Assembly: GCA_021464415.1 (NCBI GenBank)
Contig: CM038465.1
Coordinates: 80,696,919 to 80,760,918, forward strand
Length of the DNA: 64,000 bases
Direction of reading: 5' to 3'
Source: Lonicera japonica
Taxonomy: Eukaryota; Streptophyta; Magnoliopsida; Dipsacales; Caprifoliaceae
Shown: in pieces, positions 10,490 to 21,423 of the stretch
How the letters are laid out: each line of letters begins with the position of its first letter
Position numbering within the stretch: position 1 is the stretch's first letter
The notes under the pieces: generated by a model
What the model saw: only the letters and a program-made list of their open reading frames with translations
Told to the model about the DNA's origin: nothing
Database searches by the model: none
Position numbers and translations under genes: made by a program

Positions 10490-11560
10490 TTAGTGATAAT
10501 ACATCCTCAAGTTGGCTATATTCCAAGGGTTCAGAATTGGTTGACCTTCCATGTCTTGTAAATGATAGGATCCAATTCTGATGGCCGAGGTGACCATATA
10601 GGGACCCTCCCAATTTTGCTAGAGTTTTTCATGGTTAGGTTTGACTGTCATGCCTAGTACCTTCATTATAACCAATTTTTCGACTTTGAATTCTCATGGT
10701 TTCGTATTAGCTTTGTATCGCCTAGCCAAAGTATTTTGATAAATCGCCAAATGAATTGCAGCCACTTCCCTTCTAGATTATGCCAAATCCAATACTTCAT
10801 ATAGTGCTTGATCATTATTTCTATTTTTAAACTGTTATGTTCTCAAAGTAGGTAAGCCAACTTTCAAAGGAATAATTGCCTCCGTTCCGTAGGTCATGGA
10901 ATAAAGAGTATCCCCAGTTGATCGGCGTGGTGTTATTCGAAAGACCCAGAGTACTGAGTGTAATTCTTATGCCCATTTTTCTTTATTCTTTTTCAATCTT
11001 TTCTTCAAACCATTCAAGATGGATTTATTTGATGCCTTAGCCAACCTATTGCCCTGGGGATAAGCTACACTAGAAAAGTGTTGTTTGATCCCATAAGCAT
11101 TACATAATTCTTCAACCATTTGATTCTTAAACTACGTCATATTGTCAGAAACTAATACTCTAGGAATGCCGAATCTGATGACAATGTTTTTCCATAAAAA
11201 GCTTCTAACATTATATTCGGCAATGTTCGATAGAGGAACTGCCTCTATCCACTTCCCACATAGTAATCTTTTATTGCCCGGCGCCCTAGAAAAGGGACCC
11301 ATAATATCCAATCCCCACAAAGCAAACGGCCAGGGGCTGACGATGGGATGGAGAGCGGAAGCATGTTGATGAATCATCGGGGAATGTTTATGAGATTTTT
11401 CGCATTTTTTCATATATTCTACAGCATCCTTCTGCATATAGGGCCATCAATAGCCTTAAGATCTAGCCATGTGAGCCAGAGATCGGCCTCCTATATGACT
11501 ACCACAACTTCCTTCATGCAATTCGAAAAGAATATTTTATACTAGCTTTGGATGAATACA
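10490..11560 (-). pseudogene. Integrase of the Tat element
   Basis: The minus strand shows, in order: the end of the HHCC zinc-binding part (EYMKKCEKSH), the core with WGLDIMGP (first Asp), a shortened stretch where the usual FLLVATDYFTKW-like segment is collapsed to RLLCGKWIEA, VLVSDNMT (second Asp), then ALARRYKAN, the GPY/F-type module NWEGPYMV and the end NLRMYYH with stop at 10490. The position expected for the catalytic Glu reads Lys (LAKASNKS). Several stops interrupt the core to C-terminus. It is inactive. Confidence 0.9.
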
Positions 11561-11599
11561 TCTGAGATAAAGTCCCGAGAATGATCTTTTATACAACTT

Positions 11600-12256
11600 T
11601 TACTCGGCAGACAACCAGTATCTGCTAGCTTGAGCTTTAACCTGATAAGACTCGCTACTGTCGTTTGGCAACGACCCATCTCTTAGATAGTTGGTGATTG
11701 GATCCATCCAACTACCCAAGTTAGCTTCAATGTTGCACAATATTGGTTGTTCGTTGATCTCTATACTCGGCCTTTGCACAAATTTCACTTCCACTGCTCG
11801 CTTTATTTCGGAATCTACTGCCGAAGCCAGAGTTGCCAAGACATTTGCATGTGAGTTATTTGTTCTGGGAAACCTTTCGATGTACGCCGAATTAAATTTC
11901 TTCATTATTTTTTTAGTCAAGTTCATATACACTGCCATTCGCTCGTTCTTTGCTGCATATTCGCCAGTTAACTGGTTCGCAACCAATTGAGAATCACAAA
12001 TAATTACCAGATCCTGAATTTCCAGTTGCATGGCCTTTTTCATACCTAATATCAAAGCTTCATACTCGGCCTCGTTGTTACTTGTTTTGAAACCCAACCG
12101 AACTACTTGTTCAATGATCCCTCCTAGAGTTTTGAATACGATGCCTACACCAGAACCACCAATTATTGACGACCTGACGATATTCAAAAGCCAGAAAACT
12201 TGATTTTTAGTGGATGCAGACTTTATGATTGGCTCAGCTTGTCCAGATTCAGTCAT
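11600..12256 (-). pseudogene. Second (archaeal-type) RNase H of the Tat element
   Basis: 218 open codons. GSGVGIVF, SNNEAEYEALILGMKKA and ICDSQLVANQ are the motifs of the extra RNase H unique to Tat elements. The first catalytic Asp (usually in a VDGSS context) is replaced: the reading is NIVRSSIIGGSG. The last motif (usually ADALA) reads HANVLATLAS, again without Asp. So the domain kept its frame but lost at least two metal-binding residues. The tail after residue 150 links to integrase. Confidence 0.9.
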
Positions 12257-12295
12257 TTTGATATTATAATTTCGCCCCCCAGTTGGGGCAAGTAA

Positions 12296-12852
12296 TTAGT
12301 TTCTTGTAGCAATTTCAACATTCATCGTGAACTCGATAATAAAATCAGCAAGTACCTGCCCTTTAATAGATGTCCTCGGCACATATTCGATATGAAATCT
12401 CCCCAGCTCAATGGACCATTTTTTTATTCGGCCGGATAAATTAGCTTTTTTGAGAGCCGCCTTGATTGGGCTATTGGTGAGTACTTTGATTGGATGGGCG
12501 TCGAAGTAATGTCTCAGTTTTTTGGATGCTGTGATTAATGCTAATACAAGTTTTTCCAGAGGCAAATAATTCAATTTTGATCCTATCAAACATTTACTTG
12601 TGAAATACACGAGCTTTTGTATATTGCCATGCTCTTTGATTAGGGCCGAACTTACTGCCCGATCATAAGAAGTTAAATACATATTAAGTTGCTCATGAAT
12701 ATCAGGGATAGATATCAATGGTGGGCTGTTCAGGTATTGTTTCAGCACGTCAAAAGCTTGATCATATTCCAAGGTCTATATAAATTTCTTTGTTATTTTC
12801 AAAGATTTAAACAAAGGCATGCATTTATCAGAATATTTCGAAATAAATCGAT
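12296..12852 (-). pseudogene. RNase H / connection domain of the Tat element
   Basis: The readable frame at 12296-12772 begins EYDQAFDVLKQYL (the usual FxWTxECQxAF context) and contains PLISIPD, LNMYLTSYDRAVSSALI, YFTSKCLI and KWSIELGRFHIEYVPRTSIK. This is the classical RNase H half that follows RT in Ty3 elements. The Trp before TLEYDQAF has become TAG. Upstream, 12773-12852 is the RT-to-RNase-H link and is out of frame with what follows. Confidence 0.88.
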
Positions 12853-13608
12853 TCAAACAGCAATCATACCCGTGAGTTTTTGTAGCTCTTTTAGGTTTGT
12901 TGGCTTCTGAATGTTGACAATTGCTTGAACCTTTTCTGGATTAGCTTCAATTCTTTGGTAATTGACCAGAAAACCCAAGAACTTGTTGGAGACAACTCCG
13001 AATATACATTTTGCAGCGTTCAAATTCATCTTATAATATCTCAGAATCTCATAAGTCTTGCCCAAGTCTTTGATATGATCGGTTGTCTTCTTACTTTTTA
13101 CCAACATGTCATCCACATAGACTTCCATAAATTTGTTGATTTTATCTTGGAACATTTTTGTAACCAATCGCTGGTGAGTGGCTCCTGCATTTTTTAAGCC
13201 GAAGGGCATAACTTTGTAACAATATAACCCCATCGTGATAGTGAAAACAGTTCATTCCTGATTTGGCCTGAACAACAAAATCTGATGGTACCCCGAATAT
13301 GAATCAAGGAAACTGAACCTTTGATGACCAGCCGCCGAGTCTACAAGCTGATTAATTATGGACATTGAGAAACTATCTTTCGGGAAAGCGTTAATCAAAT
13401 CAGTGAAGTCAATACAAACCCTCCATTTACCATTCTTCTTTTTAACTACCACGGGGTTAAAAATTCATTCTGGAAAATCATCATCTCATATAGTTCCAGC
13501 CTTAAGCAGTTTCTGAACTTCTTCTTCCACAGCCATAGCCTTTTCAGGAGACGCTCGGCGCGGTTTTTGTTTAATTGGCTTGAAAGTAGGGTTTATATAT
13601 AACTTGTG
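12853..13608 (-). pseudogene. Reverse transcriptase of the Tat element
   Basis: In order: NPTFKPIKQKPRR (13608 downward), the region of KKNGKWRVCIDFTDL, FSFLDSYSGYHQI, then after a break GLYCYKVMPFGLKNAGATHQ and the catalytic box YVDDMLVKS, and KCIFGV with FLGFLV. A TGA stands where Trp is expected before IFNPVVV. The upstream part of the same domain lies beyond the solo LTR, at 15806-16032, ending with MCH. Confidence 0.93.
13604..13608. other. Target-site duplication of the nested solo LTR (left)
   Basis: TTGTG here, repeated exactly at 15806-15810. Removing 13609-15805 and one TTGTG rejoins the pol reading between MCH and KLYINPT. Confidence 0.9.
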
Positions 13609-15805
13609 TGTAACACTCTATGTTTTAAACTTTTGAAGATTTTAATTTAAAACCTTAAAATTTGTATTGAGCACTAACTTTTACCACTATTGCTTCTAGA
13701 ACCTCGAATTAAGTTCCGTCTTTTTTGAGAAGTCATTTATATTTATTAGACTAATTTTGAAAAATATCGTTGTAATCGGGAAGTGGAATTAGTTAATTCG
13801 GCTTTTTTTTTTATTTTATTTTCGAGAAAATTACATTTTGGTCCAAACTGCCAGCTTTTCTTACAATTTGGTCCAAGCTGTCAGCACAGTTTTTTTTTTT
13901 ACAATTTGGTCCACATCGTTTTTGACGATTTGACCATCTTTGACCATCTTCTTCACTCCTTTAAACACCATTCATGAGCATTTAGACTAGAGCACAAGCT
14001 AATATACTTTTAGAGAGAGAAAGGGTTATTCATGGGTGATTCTAACTCAAATTCAAGGATTTTGACCCAAAATCTCTAGTTTCACTAACTTTTCGCGTGG
14101 TGAATCCAATTTCGGGGTCGATTTTCTCATTCGGTTGCTATAGGTGGTCTATTAGGAGGTATATACTTCTGTCCAGAAGTTACTAAGGTGGGAACTTTCC
14201 TTCATTTCTTCATTTTTGCTTGGAAATTATTGTATGAGTATTAATACTAGAATTTCGGTATCAAAATCTTACTTTTCTTTGCATGCATGTGGTTTATACT
14301 TGATATGTATAATCTGAGCATAATGATAAGTATTATATGAGTTGTTAATGATGGAATTAAGGGTTGATCGTAGTGCATTTTGGTATTCATGGGTTATTTT
14401 GAGATTTTGGTACCGAAATCGCTAGAAACGCCGCTTGCATATTTAATAATAGAATTTTCATTAAAATTTATCAAATTTCAGAATGTTAATCATCTTAAAA
14501 TTATATTTAAGTTTGAGGTTAAACATACATGAGGCGTTTGATAAGGTTATTAGCGGGTCTAGTATTATTTCTCTCATTAGTATTTTTTGCCAAATTTTAA
14601 AAATTGAGAAATTTTGACTAAGACAAGTAATATTCATGAAAAATCTAAAAATTTAGATCATGTTTTATTATTATTGATGGTTTTAGTGTTGATAATTTTT
14701 GGTATAATGACATGATTATAAAAGAAAAGTACTATTCTACTAAACTTTAGTGTTAAATGGGCAAATTGTGTAATTAATCCAAGAGTTGTACTATAGGTAA
14801 ACTTTATAATTATTTAAGCATGTGATAACATATTATCTAGTGGGTAACATTATTAAGATCACATGGGATACACTTGTTGATTTTATAAATATTGCCCTGA
14901 ACACAACTACTACCTAGTGGTTTGTTGATTTTATTGAGATTGTTGAAATCGAATAAGCACAAGTATAGAAATACTTGAGTTATGTTATTGCACATACCCA
15001 TGGTAAAGATGGGGTGCCAAAAATCTGGTTACCAGTGCACAGGCCCACGGTAAAGTGGGGTGCGTTTATGAGCGTATTATTCCGTCTAGTACCAATATTA
15101 GGTCGAAGATGAGGAGGTGGAAAGACGTTTATGCAGTTACTGTGTATGTTACAAGTGGATAATGATTGATATATATTACAGTGTAATAATCGTATTTTCC
15201 TTATTAATTAATGGAATCTTGAAAATTCTTGTTAATGAATTCAAGGCAAATCGAATTTCTTATATTGTGATATGTCCATGCATTGCATTTTCCTTTCCCT
15301 ATAATTCCCACTGGGCCAGTCGTGGCTCATTCCCTCATTTTCCTTTCAGGTACACCTCGTGTTTTGGGTAGAGGTTGTGGTTCAGGTCCGAGTTCCTCTT
15401 AGAGTCTTCTCTGATGCCTCTATGGGTTAAATTGTCATTTTATCTTAATTTGTGGTACTTGTAATATTGAATTTAGTTTGGGTACTTTATGCTACCTATG
15501 GATGTATTAATTCGTATTACTGTCGGACTTGGATTTATGTTTGGATTTTAGCCTATCGGAAGGTTATGCTTGAATTGTTGTAGTAGACTATTTCGTATTT
15601 GGATTAAAATCCAGTTGAGAAGTATTATATATAATTGCTATGTTTGTCAACAGGATGGTTTTTCTCGTGTTATGAATACTTCATGCCGAATTTTCGTTGG
15701 ATTTCTCTACCTTTGATTAAATCATCAATTGCATACTTTTTATTTATCTACTGTTAATTAAATGAAGCATCCTTTAACACCTGCTTATTTAGGCGGGTTG
15801 TTACA
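13609..15805 (+). mobile_element. Solo LTR (2197 bp) nested in pol
   Basis: It begins TGTAACACTC and ends GGGTTGTTACA, so the termini are TG...CA within inverted TGTAACA/TGTTACA. The exact 5-bp duplication TTGTG flanks it. It contains no ORF of note. Length and ends resemble LTRs of Tekay/Del-type chromoviruses; that name and the plus orientation are inferences. An intact duplication with only one LTR points to loss of the body by LTR-LTR recombination. Confidence 0.85.
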
Positions 15806-16145
15806 TTGTGGCACATTACGTCTACCGGTATCCTAGGCATATCATAGGGTTGCCAGGCAAACGCATCAATATTATTTCTTAAGAATTCGGTGAGATCTTG
15901 CTTTTGTTCGGATGTTAAACTGTTGCTAATTAAAAAATATTTATCTTTATTATCTGACCCTTCCATTGCTGGGACTTGAATTAGGTCTTCGAAAACCCTT
16001 TCTTCTGGTTGTCCCCTGGCCCCACCGTCCACAGGAAGACCGCTCTTTGATTGCTATTACTTATGTTCCTTGCCCTTTCTCTGATTTGAGGATTCAGGCG
16101 CATCATCTTCTTTACATGTCTCTTCGTTATTTTGCTCGGTAGATT
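15806..16145 (-). pseudogene. Protease-to-RT linker of the Tat element
   Basis: The reading contains DLTEFLRNNIDAFAWQPYDM and PRIPVDVMCH, the segment that directly precedes RT in this lineage. In the current sequence the frame continues for 18 codons into the solo LTR, which are not part of the original protein. Confidence 0.85.
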
Positions 16146-17054
16146 TCATATGTTCAACGTGGGTCGTTTTTTTGTTTCCGATAGCGATCCTCTAACCAAT
16201 AAATTGAAGCAGTATCCGGCATCCTCTTGTTTACCCTGAACTACATAAACCCCCTTAAGAGTAGAAAATTTTAATTTCTGATGAAAAGGCGAGACGACCG
16301 CTCTCATTTTTCCAAGCCAATTTCGTCCAAGTAGAGCATTGTATGGAGAGTCAATGTTCATTATGAAAAAATCTATTACAATAACCATTTCTCCAATTTG
16401 AACTGGAACACTGACAATACAAATCGTCCAAACTGCATCATCATTGAAGCTGTAAATCGAAGAATTCACTTGCCGAATATACTTGCTCAAAATAAATGGT
16501 TTCAAGTCATTGTAGGCTTTCAGGTACATCAACTCAGAAGAGCTGCCTGGGTCAATTAAAACTCGTTTGACATCGAAGTTACAGATGTTGGCCATTATAA
16601 CCAAAGCATCATTATGGGGAACGTCTACTCCTTCTAAATCTTCCTTTAAAAAAGACAACTGATACACCACATTATTCTTCCGATCTCGTTTTGGGGGAGC
16701 CAATATTGACATGACCTCTTTAATTAGATGAGCCTCCGCCCATAATTTCGCTCGAGCCAGCTGTGCTCGCAAATGGTTCCTTGTCGCTTCTGACCTATTA
16801 ATGACGCCACGTATAGCTTCAATTATCTTGACAACAGGTTTGACCGCTTGTGCTGAAGTACGCTTTTCCTCGGCCATTCTTGGTTGCTCATTTGACTTTA
16901 CTTCATCACGCTTCACATATTTAGACAATCGGCATTGTTCGACCAATTCTTTCAAAAATTGCTTTAAAATCTTGCAGGCTTCTGCCATATGTCCATGGTC
17001 CTTATGATATGAGCATTTAAGCGTAAAGTTCCATGTTTTAGGGTTACCAAACAT
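16146..17054 (-). pseudogene. Gag zinc-knuckle end and protease of the Tat element
   Basis: 302 open codons. It starts with KCSYHKDHGHMAEACKILKQ, the single knuckle at the end of Tat gag proteins, followed by a charged linker. The aspartic protease then follows: VLIDPGSSSELMYLKA, with DPG in place of the common DTG/DSG, and later NALLGRNWLG. Pro at the middle position of the active triad is seen in relatives as I recall, so it need not be damage. The open frame makes this one of the better-kept parts. Confidence 0.88.
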
Positions 17055-18463
17055 AGGCCTTGGTCATTTGAAGAACTCTTCATTTTTAATTTCCTGCATG
17101 ATTTTATGGATGGGCTTATTAAACACCATATTCACGCCTTTGAAAGCATTCAACTTCTTATCATCATCACCACTATCTTTTCGATCAGTGTCCCTTTTAC
17201 TCTTCTTATCCTGATTGTCATCCCTTAGGTCACAATTCCCATCTATGTCTCTTTTGAATCCCTATTGCTTATTCATGGCCTTATCGTCGTCTTCCACCCT
17301 TCAAAATTTGTCAACTCGAGCGAGTAAATCATTAAACGTTTTGGGAGGTCGGCGCGTTAAGTCATTGTAAATACCATTGTTGTCATACGATAAACTAAAC
17401 TTGAAGGTACTTAGAGCGAATCTCGGATCACAATCCTTAGCTTCTTAATACAATTCAAAATACTGTTGAGAGTACTCACGCAGAGTTTTGCCTTATTTCT
17501 TCCTGAGTCGGGTTAAAGCTTCGGGACCCTTAATCATTCTGCTATTTGTAATGAACTGAGGAGTGAATTGCTCGGCCAACTCTCTGAAACTATCAATCTT
17601 TGTAGGAGGTAGCTTATCAAACCACCTCAGCGCAGTGTCTCCCGAGCTGGTTGGGAACATCCTGCACATGAGAGCTTTCTCACCTCTCCAATAAGCCATA
17701 ACTTGCTTGTAGTGTATCACATGGTCGGCCGGATTAGATCGGACGTCATAAATATTGAACTTCGACTGTCCAAATTTTTTCGGAGGCGGTGCATTCTGAA
17801 TGCGTTCAGTAAAAGGAGAACCGTGATCTTCTCCTAAAGCTCTCCTTGCTAATTCTGCAGCTAACTTTTCATCTGTTGTTTTATCGGCTATGGCTGAATG
17901 GATTAATTTTTCTAAATCTTTCTCTGCCCAATTGTTCAACGGGTTTTCCTTCTCTTCAACTATCTATACTGGTTTAGTCACCTTACTAGGCTTATAAACT
18001 CATTTTGTCCCCAAGTGTTCGAAAACACTAGATGTCCTGGCCGATTCGGACTAGCTTGACGTTCCTTTTCATCAACAACACCTTCGTTTAATTTCCTTTT
18101 GAAATTAACCTCATCATACTCATTCTTTGAAGAAAAGACAACAATCTTAGCCTCCTTTAGTACAGCCACCTTGAATAGCTTTTGAACCATTTTTTTAAGC
18201 ATTTGTTCCTTAAGGAGTTGTGATAGTATCTCATTTTCTCGTCGTAATTTAGCCATTGCAACAGATTCATTTAAGACAGGAGCATCTCTTTCAGGATAGT
18301 TAGGATCGTAAAAGTTATTAAATGAATGATCTAGGTTTGGTTGCCTGGGTACAGTGACCACAGGTCTATTTGTATTCAGGTTCAGATTTGGATTGAGATT
18401 TGGATCTACAATAGAGACTACGTTTGAATTATCACCGATCTGATAGCTTCTAGTTTGAACCAT
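17055..18463 (-). pseudogene. Gag of the Tat element, frameshifted
   Basis: Two open pieces. 17978-18463 starts MVQTRSYQIGD with a Asn/Pro-rich stretch and a Leu/Lys-rich helix. 17493-17939 holds the capsid-type Retrotrans_gag domain: HYKQVMAYWRGEKALMCRMF, then ALRWFDKLPP and REFA-like SFRELAEQF. A stop and frame change separate them at 17940-17977; 17055-17492 is gag spacer with several breaks. The start at 18463 is the first ATG after the primer-binding site, leaving a leader of about 175 nt. Confidence 0.88.
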
Positions 18464-18621
18464 TTTTAAATAGTTATCACAAAGGACTATTCACTAGATT
18501 TTGAATCAAATAAAACAATAGAAACAACGAAAATGAATAATAGAACTTGAAGAACACGGAGAGATTGTAAAAAACAGATATCCAATTACCCAAAAATGAG
18601 AACAAGCTTTTCGTTGCAAAT

Positions 18622-18638
18622 TCCCACAGACGGCGCCA
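18622..18638 (-). other. Primer-binding site of the Tat element
   Basis: The minus strand reads TGGCGCCGTCTGTGGGA, two bases (AT) after the LTR terminal CA. TGGCGCC matches the 3' end (GGCGCCA) of a host tRNA; the remaining bases do not let me name the tRNA. Confidence 0.9.
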
Positions 18639-18640
18639 AT

Positions 18641-19261
18641 TGTAAGTGGTGTATTTATGTATTGGAGTGGAACCATAGTAGATCCGGCCCAAACTGGTAG
18701 AGATAATAATTTAATCAAGTTTTGTTATAGGTTTCTATTAATTTCTTTCTCCAGCTCTCATCGATTATCCTTTGTCCAGAGAGTCCCCTCTTCTATTTAT
18801 AGATCTCTTTTTCGTACTCCCCAAGCTAGATTAGGTCACAAGTAAAATGACCATCAAGGTATAACTCGTGATCTTTGTGATATTCATATCTTCCTTCCAT
18901 GTGAGGGGAGCACATATGTTGTAACTAACTTTTTTGCACTTTACACGTGCCACCTTGTCATTCGTTCCTGCAGTAATTATTTGTCATACTATATTATCAC
19001 AGGTGTCACTGTCTTATTGGTTAGGACGCTCATGTCGGCATTTTCTCCATTTATAGGTCTGGAATCTTTCTTAGGTCAATTACTTTTTACTCGGTGGTTG
19101 TTTCTTTTTATTCGGCGCGCTATCATCTTTTACTTGTTGAATATTCGGTATTGCCCCTCATGTTGTTGGGCCTCATTCATAATCCGTTCTATCTTTCATG
19201 ATAGTTGGACCTTGTCCTTCTCATCCGGCCCATAAGGGAGTGTTAAGATCATGTCCCCACA
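18641..19261 (-). repeat. 5' LTR of the Tat element, full length (621 bp)
   Basis: On the minus strand it runs from TGTGGGGACATGATCTTAAC to ...ACCACTTACA. It carries the ~330 bp missing from the other LTR (about 18914-19242). TATAAATAG lies on the minus strand at about 18795-18803. Confidence 0.92.
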
Positions 19262-19780
19262 GGTGATTCATTAATTTGTTTAAAATTCCGTTAAGTTGAT
19301 GGTTAATTTTCTCCTCACAAAAATTTCTCTTTAACGGGCCAACTCACTATAATTTACTTTATTTACAACCTAACGCATTTAGGCCCGTTAAGTTATCGGG
19401 TTAAATTGGATTGGGTTCAATCTGTTAATACCTTACCCAACCCACCCGTATCTTGACCACATAAAATCTACGCAAAATAATTTACACAATAATGGGAGAT
19501 GTTCCAAGGTTCACAAAAATATAAACTCGCGTGCTTGGTAGAGGCAAAGCTACTGTCTACTGAGTATGAATTAGGCCTGTCAAAGTGCACTCAAACCAAT
19601 GAGGGATCTGTCAGCCCATATTAGCCCGGAAGTTAATGGGACTGGGGCCCATTAAATCTCGGCCTTCCATGATGCTGGGTTGCGTAAAAAATTATATCCA
19701 ATTTTAAAAGTCAAAATGCAGACCTATTTCTCTCCGATTTATTTCATTCTATCCTTCGAAGACAATTAATGTCTTTTTCT
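19262..19780. other. Flank with GGGTTAA/TTAACCC-rich remnant
   Basis: No gene. Phrases such as GGCCCGTTAAGTTATCGGGTT resemble the ends of old non-autonomous elements. Similar wording occurs on the other side of the Tat insertion at 4970-5110, so both may belong to one older element split by it. This is weakly supported. Confidence 0.3.
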
Positions 19781-20710
19781 ATTTAAGAAAAGCTTTTCTT
19801 TATGAGAAAATGGGAGAACACATTTTCAAGAAATATTTATGATAAAATATTTTAATATAATAAAGACACATTTATTACTATAACTAATGACAAGGATAAA
19901 ATTAAAATTAATTATATTGAGATTTTACATATGTACACATATCAATATTAGCTTACATACACAAGCGATACATATGCTACTTAGATATATCTAATTAAAA
20001 CCAAAGTATCATATATAAAGATGTTAAGTAGCCTAGTGGTTATGCAACGTATTACCATGCCCAAGGTTTAATTCTTTTTGCAAACATATTTTTAATGAAA
20101 AAAAGGGTAAAAAAAGAAATACAAAAGTTTGACACAACTTCAAGGCAGTTGAATGGAGCCTTGACTTTATAATATATATGTATATATAATGGATATATTA
20201 TAAAATATATATTTTAGATTCAAATTATTTCCTAACATGAATTGTTTACTAATTTTCCAATTATATTCCTTACAATTATTGTTTCCTAATTTCCTTTTTC
20301 TTTTTCTTTTTTTTATCTTTATTGGATTTATTTGGAAATACCAAAATTCTCTACAAAATATTGTTTTTTAAAATTTGGTTACAAAACTTTCATTAAAATT
20401 TAAAAGTTTCGCTGCAAATTTGAATTGACATTTATAAATTTCACTGTAGACTTTCAAGAAATTTTTTTGTGAAATTTATAAGTTTAATAGAAAAAAATAT
20501 AAATTGTAGTGAAATTCAAAGGTTTATTGCAAACTTCAAGTGAAATTTACAAATTTAATTGCACATTTGCAAAAAAAAAAAAATAACAAAAAAAATAATA
20601 TGAAAAATTACAAGTTTAACAGAAAAAATATGAATTGCAGTGAAATTTACGAATTTAATTGCAAAAATATGTATATATGAAAAATATTGCAAACAAATAA
20701 ATTTCTTTGT
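19780..20710 (+). repeat. Dispersed repeat, inverted partner of 38090-38640
   Basis: Shared in inverse order and orientation: GATAAAATATTTTAATA, ACATATGTAC(A/C)CATATCAAT, AAATTTGGTTACAAAAC and a series of AATTTACAAATTTAATTGCA-like phrases. Non-coding. A SINE-like fragment lies within this copy. Confidence 0.7.
20029..20075 (+). mobile_element. tRNA-type SINE fragment
   Basis: TAGCCTAGTGGTTA fits a pol III A box and AAGGTTTAATTCT a decayed B box 34 bp later. Only the head is recognisable; no clear tail or duplication. Confidence 0.45.
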
Positions 20711-21423
20711 TTTATTGGAAAGAAGATGAAAGTTACCTTATTGGATTTTAAATTTTGAAATTTGAAAAAAATGATAAAGATCATTTTTGTCGATAACAAT
20801 ATGAAATTGGCAAGATTAGAGTTTTGATTGAAAATTTTTGTATTATATCCTTATCGTCTAAATCTATACGTAAGAAGGATTTATCACCAAATGCCAATTT
20901 CTTTATTCTAAGTGAGCAATCTTTTAATCTTTTTTTTCTTTATTTTGGGTTTGAAGTTTATACAGCAGATTGAACACCCTTTCTAACATTTACGAATTGT
21001 GCCATTGAGGGTGGGTCGGCTGCCGTTATGTGCGCTGCTCGCAATAGTACTAGTAGTTTTTTTCTTTTGGATAGATTTGGCAAGATTATTGTCCGGGGTC
21101 GTATGTGCGTGTCGTTGCGGAAGCTATCGTTATTATTGAAGCTTGGATTTTTCTTTTTGAGGGTGGGTTTGTCTCTAAGTTTGTGTAGAGTGTGACAATT
21201 CAAATGTGGTTTCTTGGTGCATTGGAGTGCTTGTTGTTCCTCCTTGGGAGAATAGATCCAACATTGAGGATATTAAAGAGCTTACTTCTTCAGCAGCGCT
21301 TTTTTTTTCCCGGCCAATCTGTTTGCTTGTTGGATGGCTAAGCACGTGTTTTTTGGGGGTTCTTAAATGTTTTCTTGTCCTGGAGCGTTGATTTGGATTG
21401 TGTCCCATCCCATTTATATGTCT

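Larger units (their letters stand above)
5814..19261 (-). mobile_element. Tat-lineage Ty3/gypsy LTR retrotransposon, degraded, minus orientation
   Basis: Complete in layout: on the minus strand 5' LTR (18641-19261), primer-binding site, gag, protease, RT, RNase H, a second archaeal-type RNase H, integrase, long 3' region, 3' LTR (5814-6102). The second RNase H between the first RNase H and integrase is the hallmark of the Tat lineage, as is the presence of extra, often antisense, genes before the 3' LTR. The flanking GGTGG (5809-5813) and GGTGA (19262-19266) are a 4-of-5 target duplication. About two dozen mismatches between the shared LTR parts, counted by eye, and many stops show that it is old and dead. 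A 2197-bp solo LTR is nested in pol. Confidence 0.95.

Noticed and set aside
4970..19460. One older element split by the Tat insertion
   Set aside because: The GGGTTAA-type wording on both sides is suggestive but common; ends and duplication not found.
20029..20075. A functional tRNA gene
   Set aside because: Only A- and B-box-like motifs; no cloverleaf stems or terminator.
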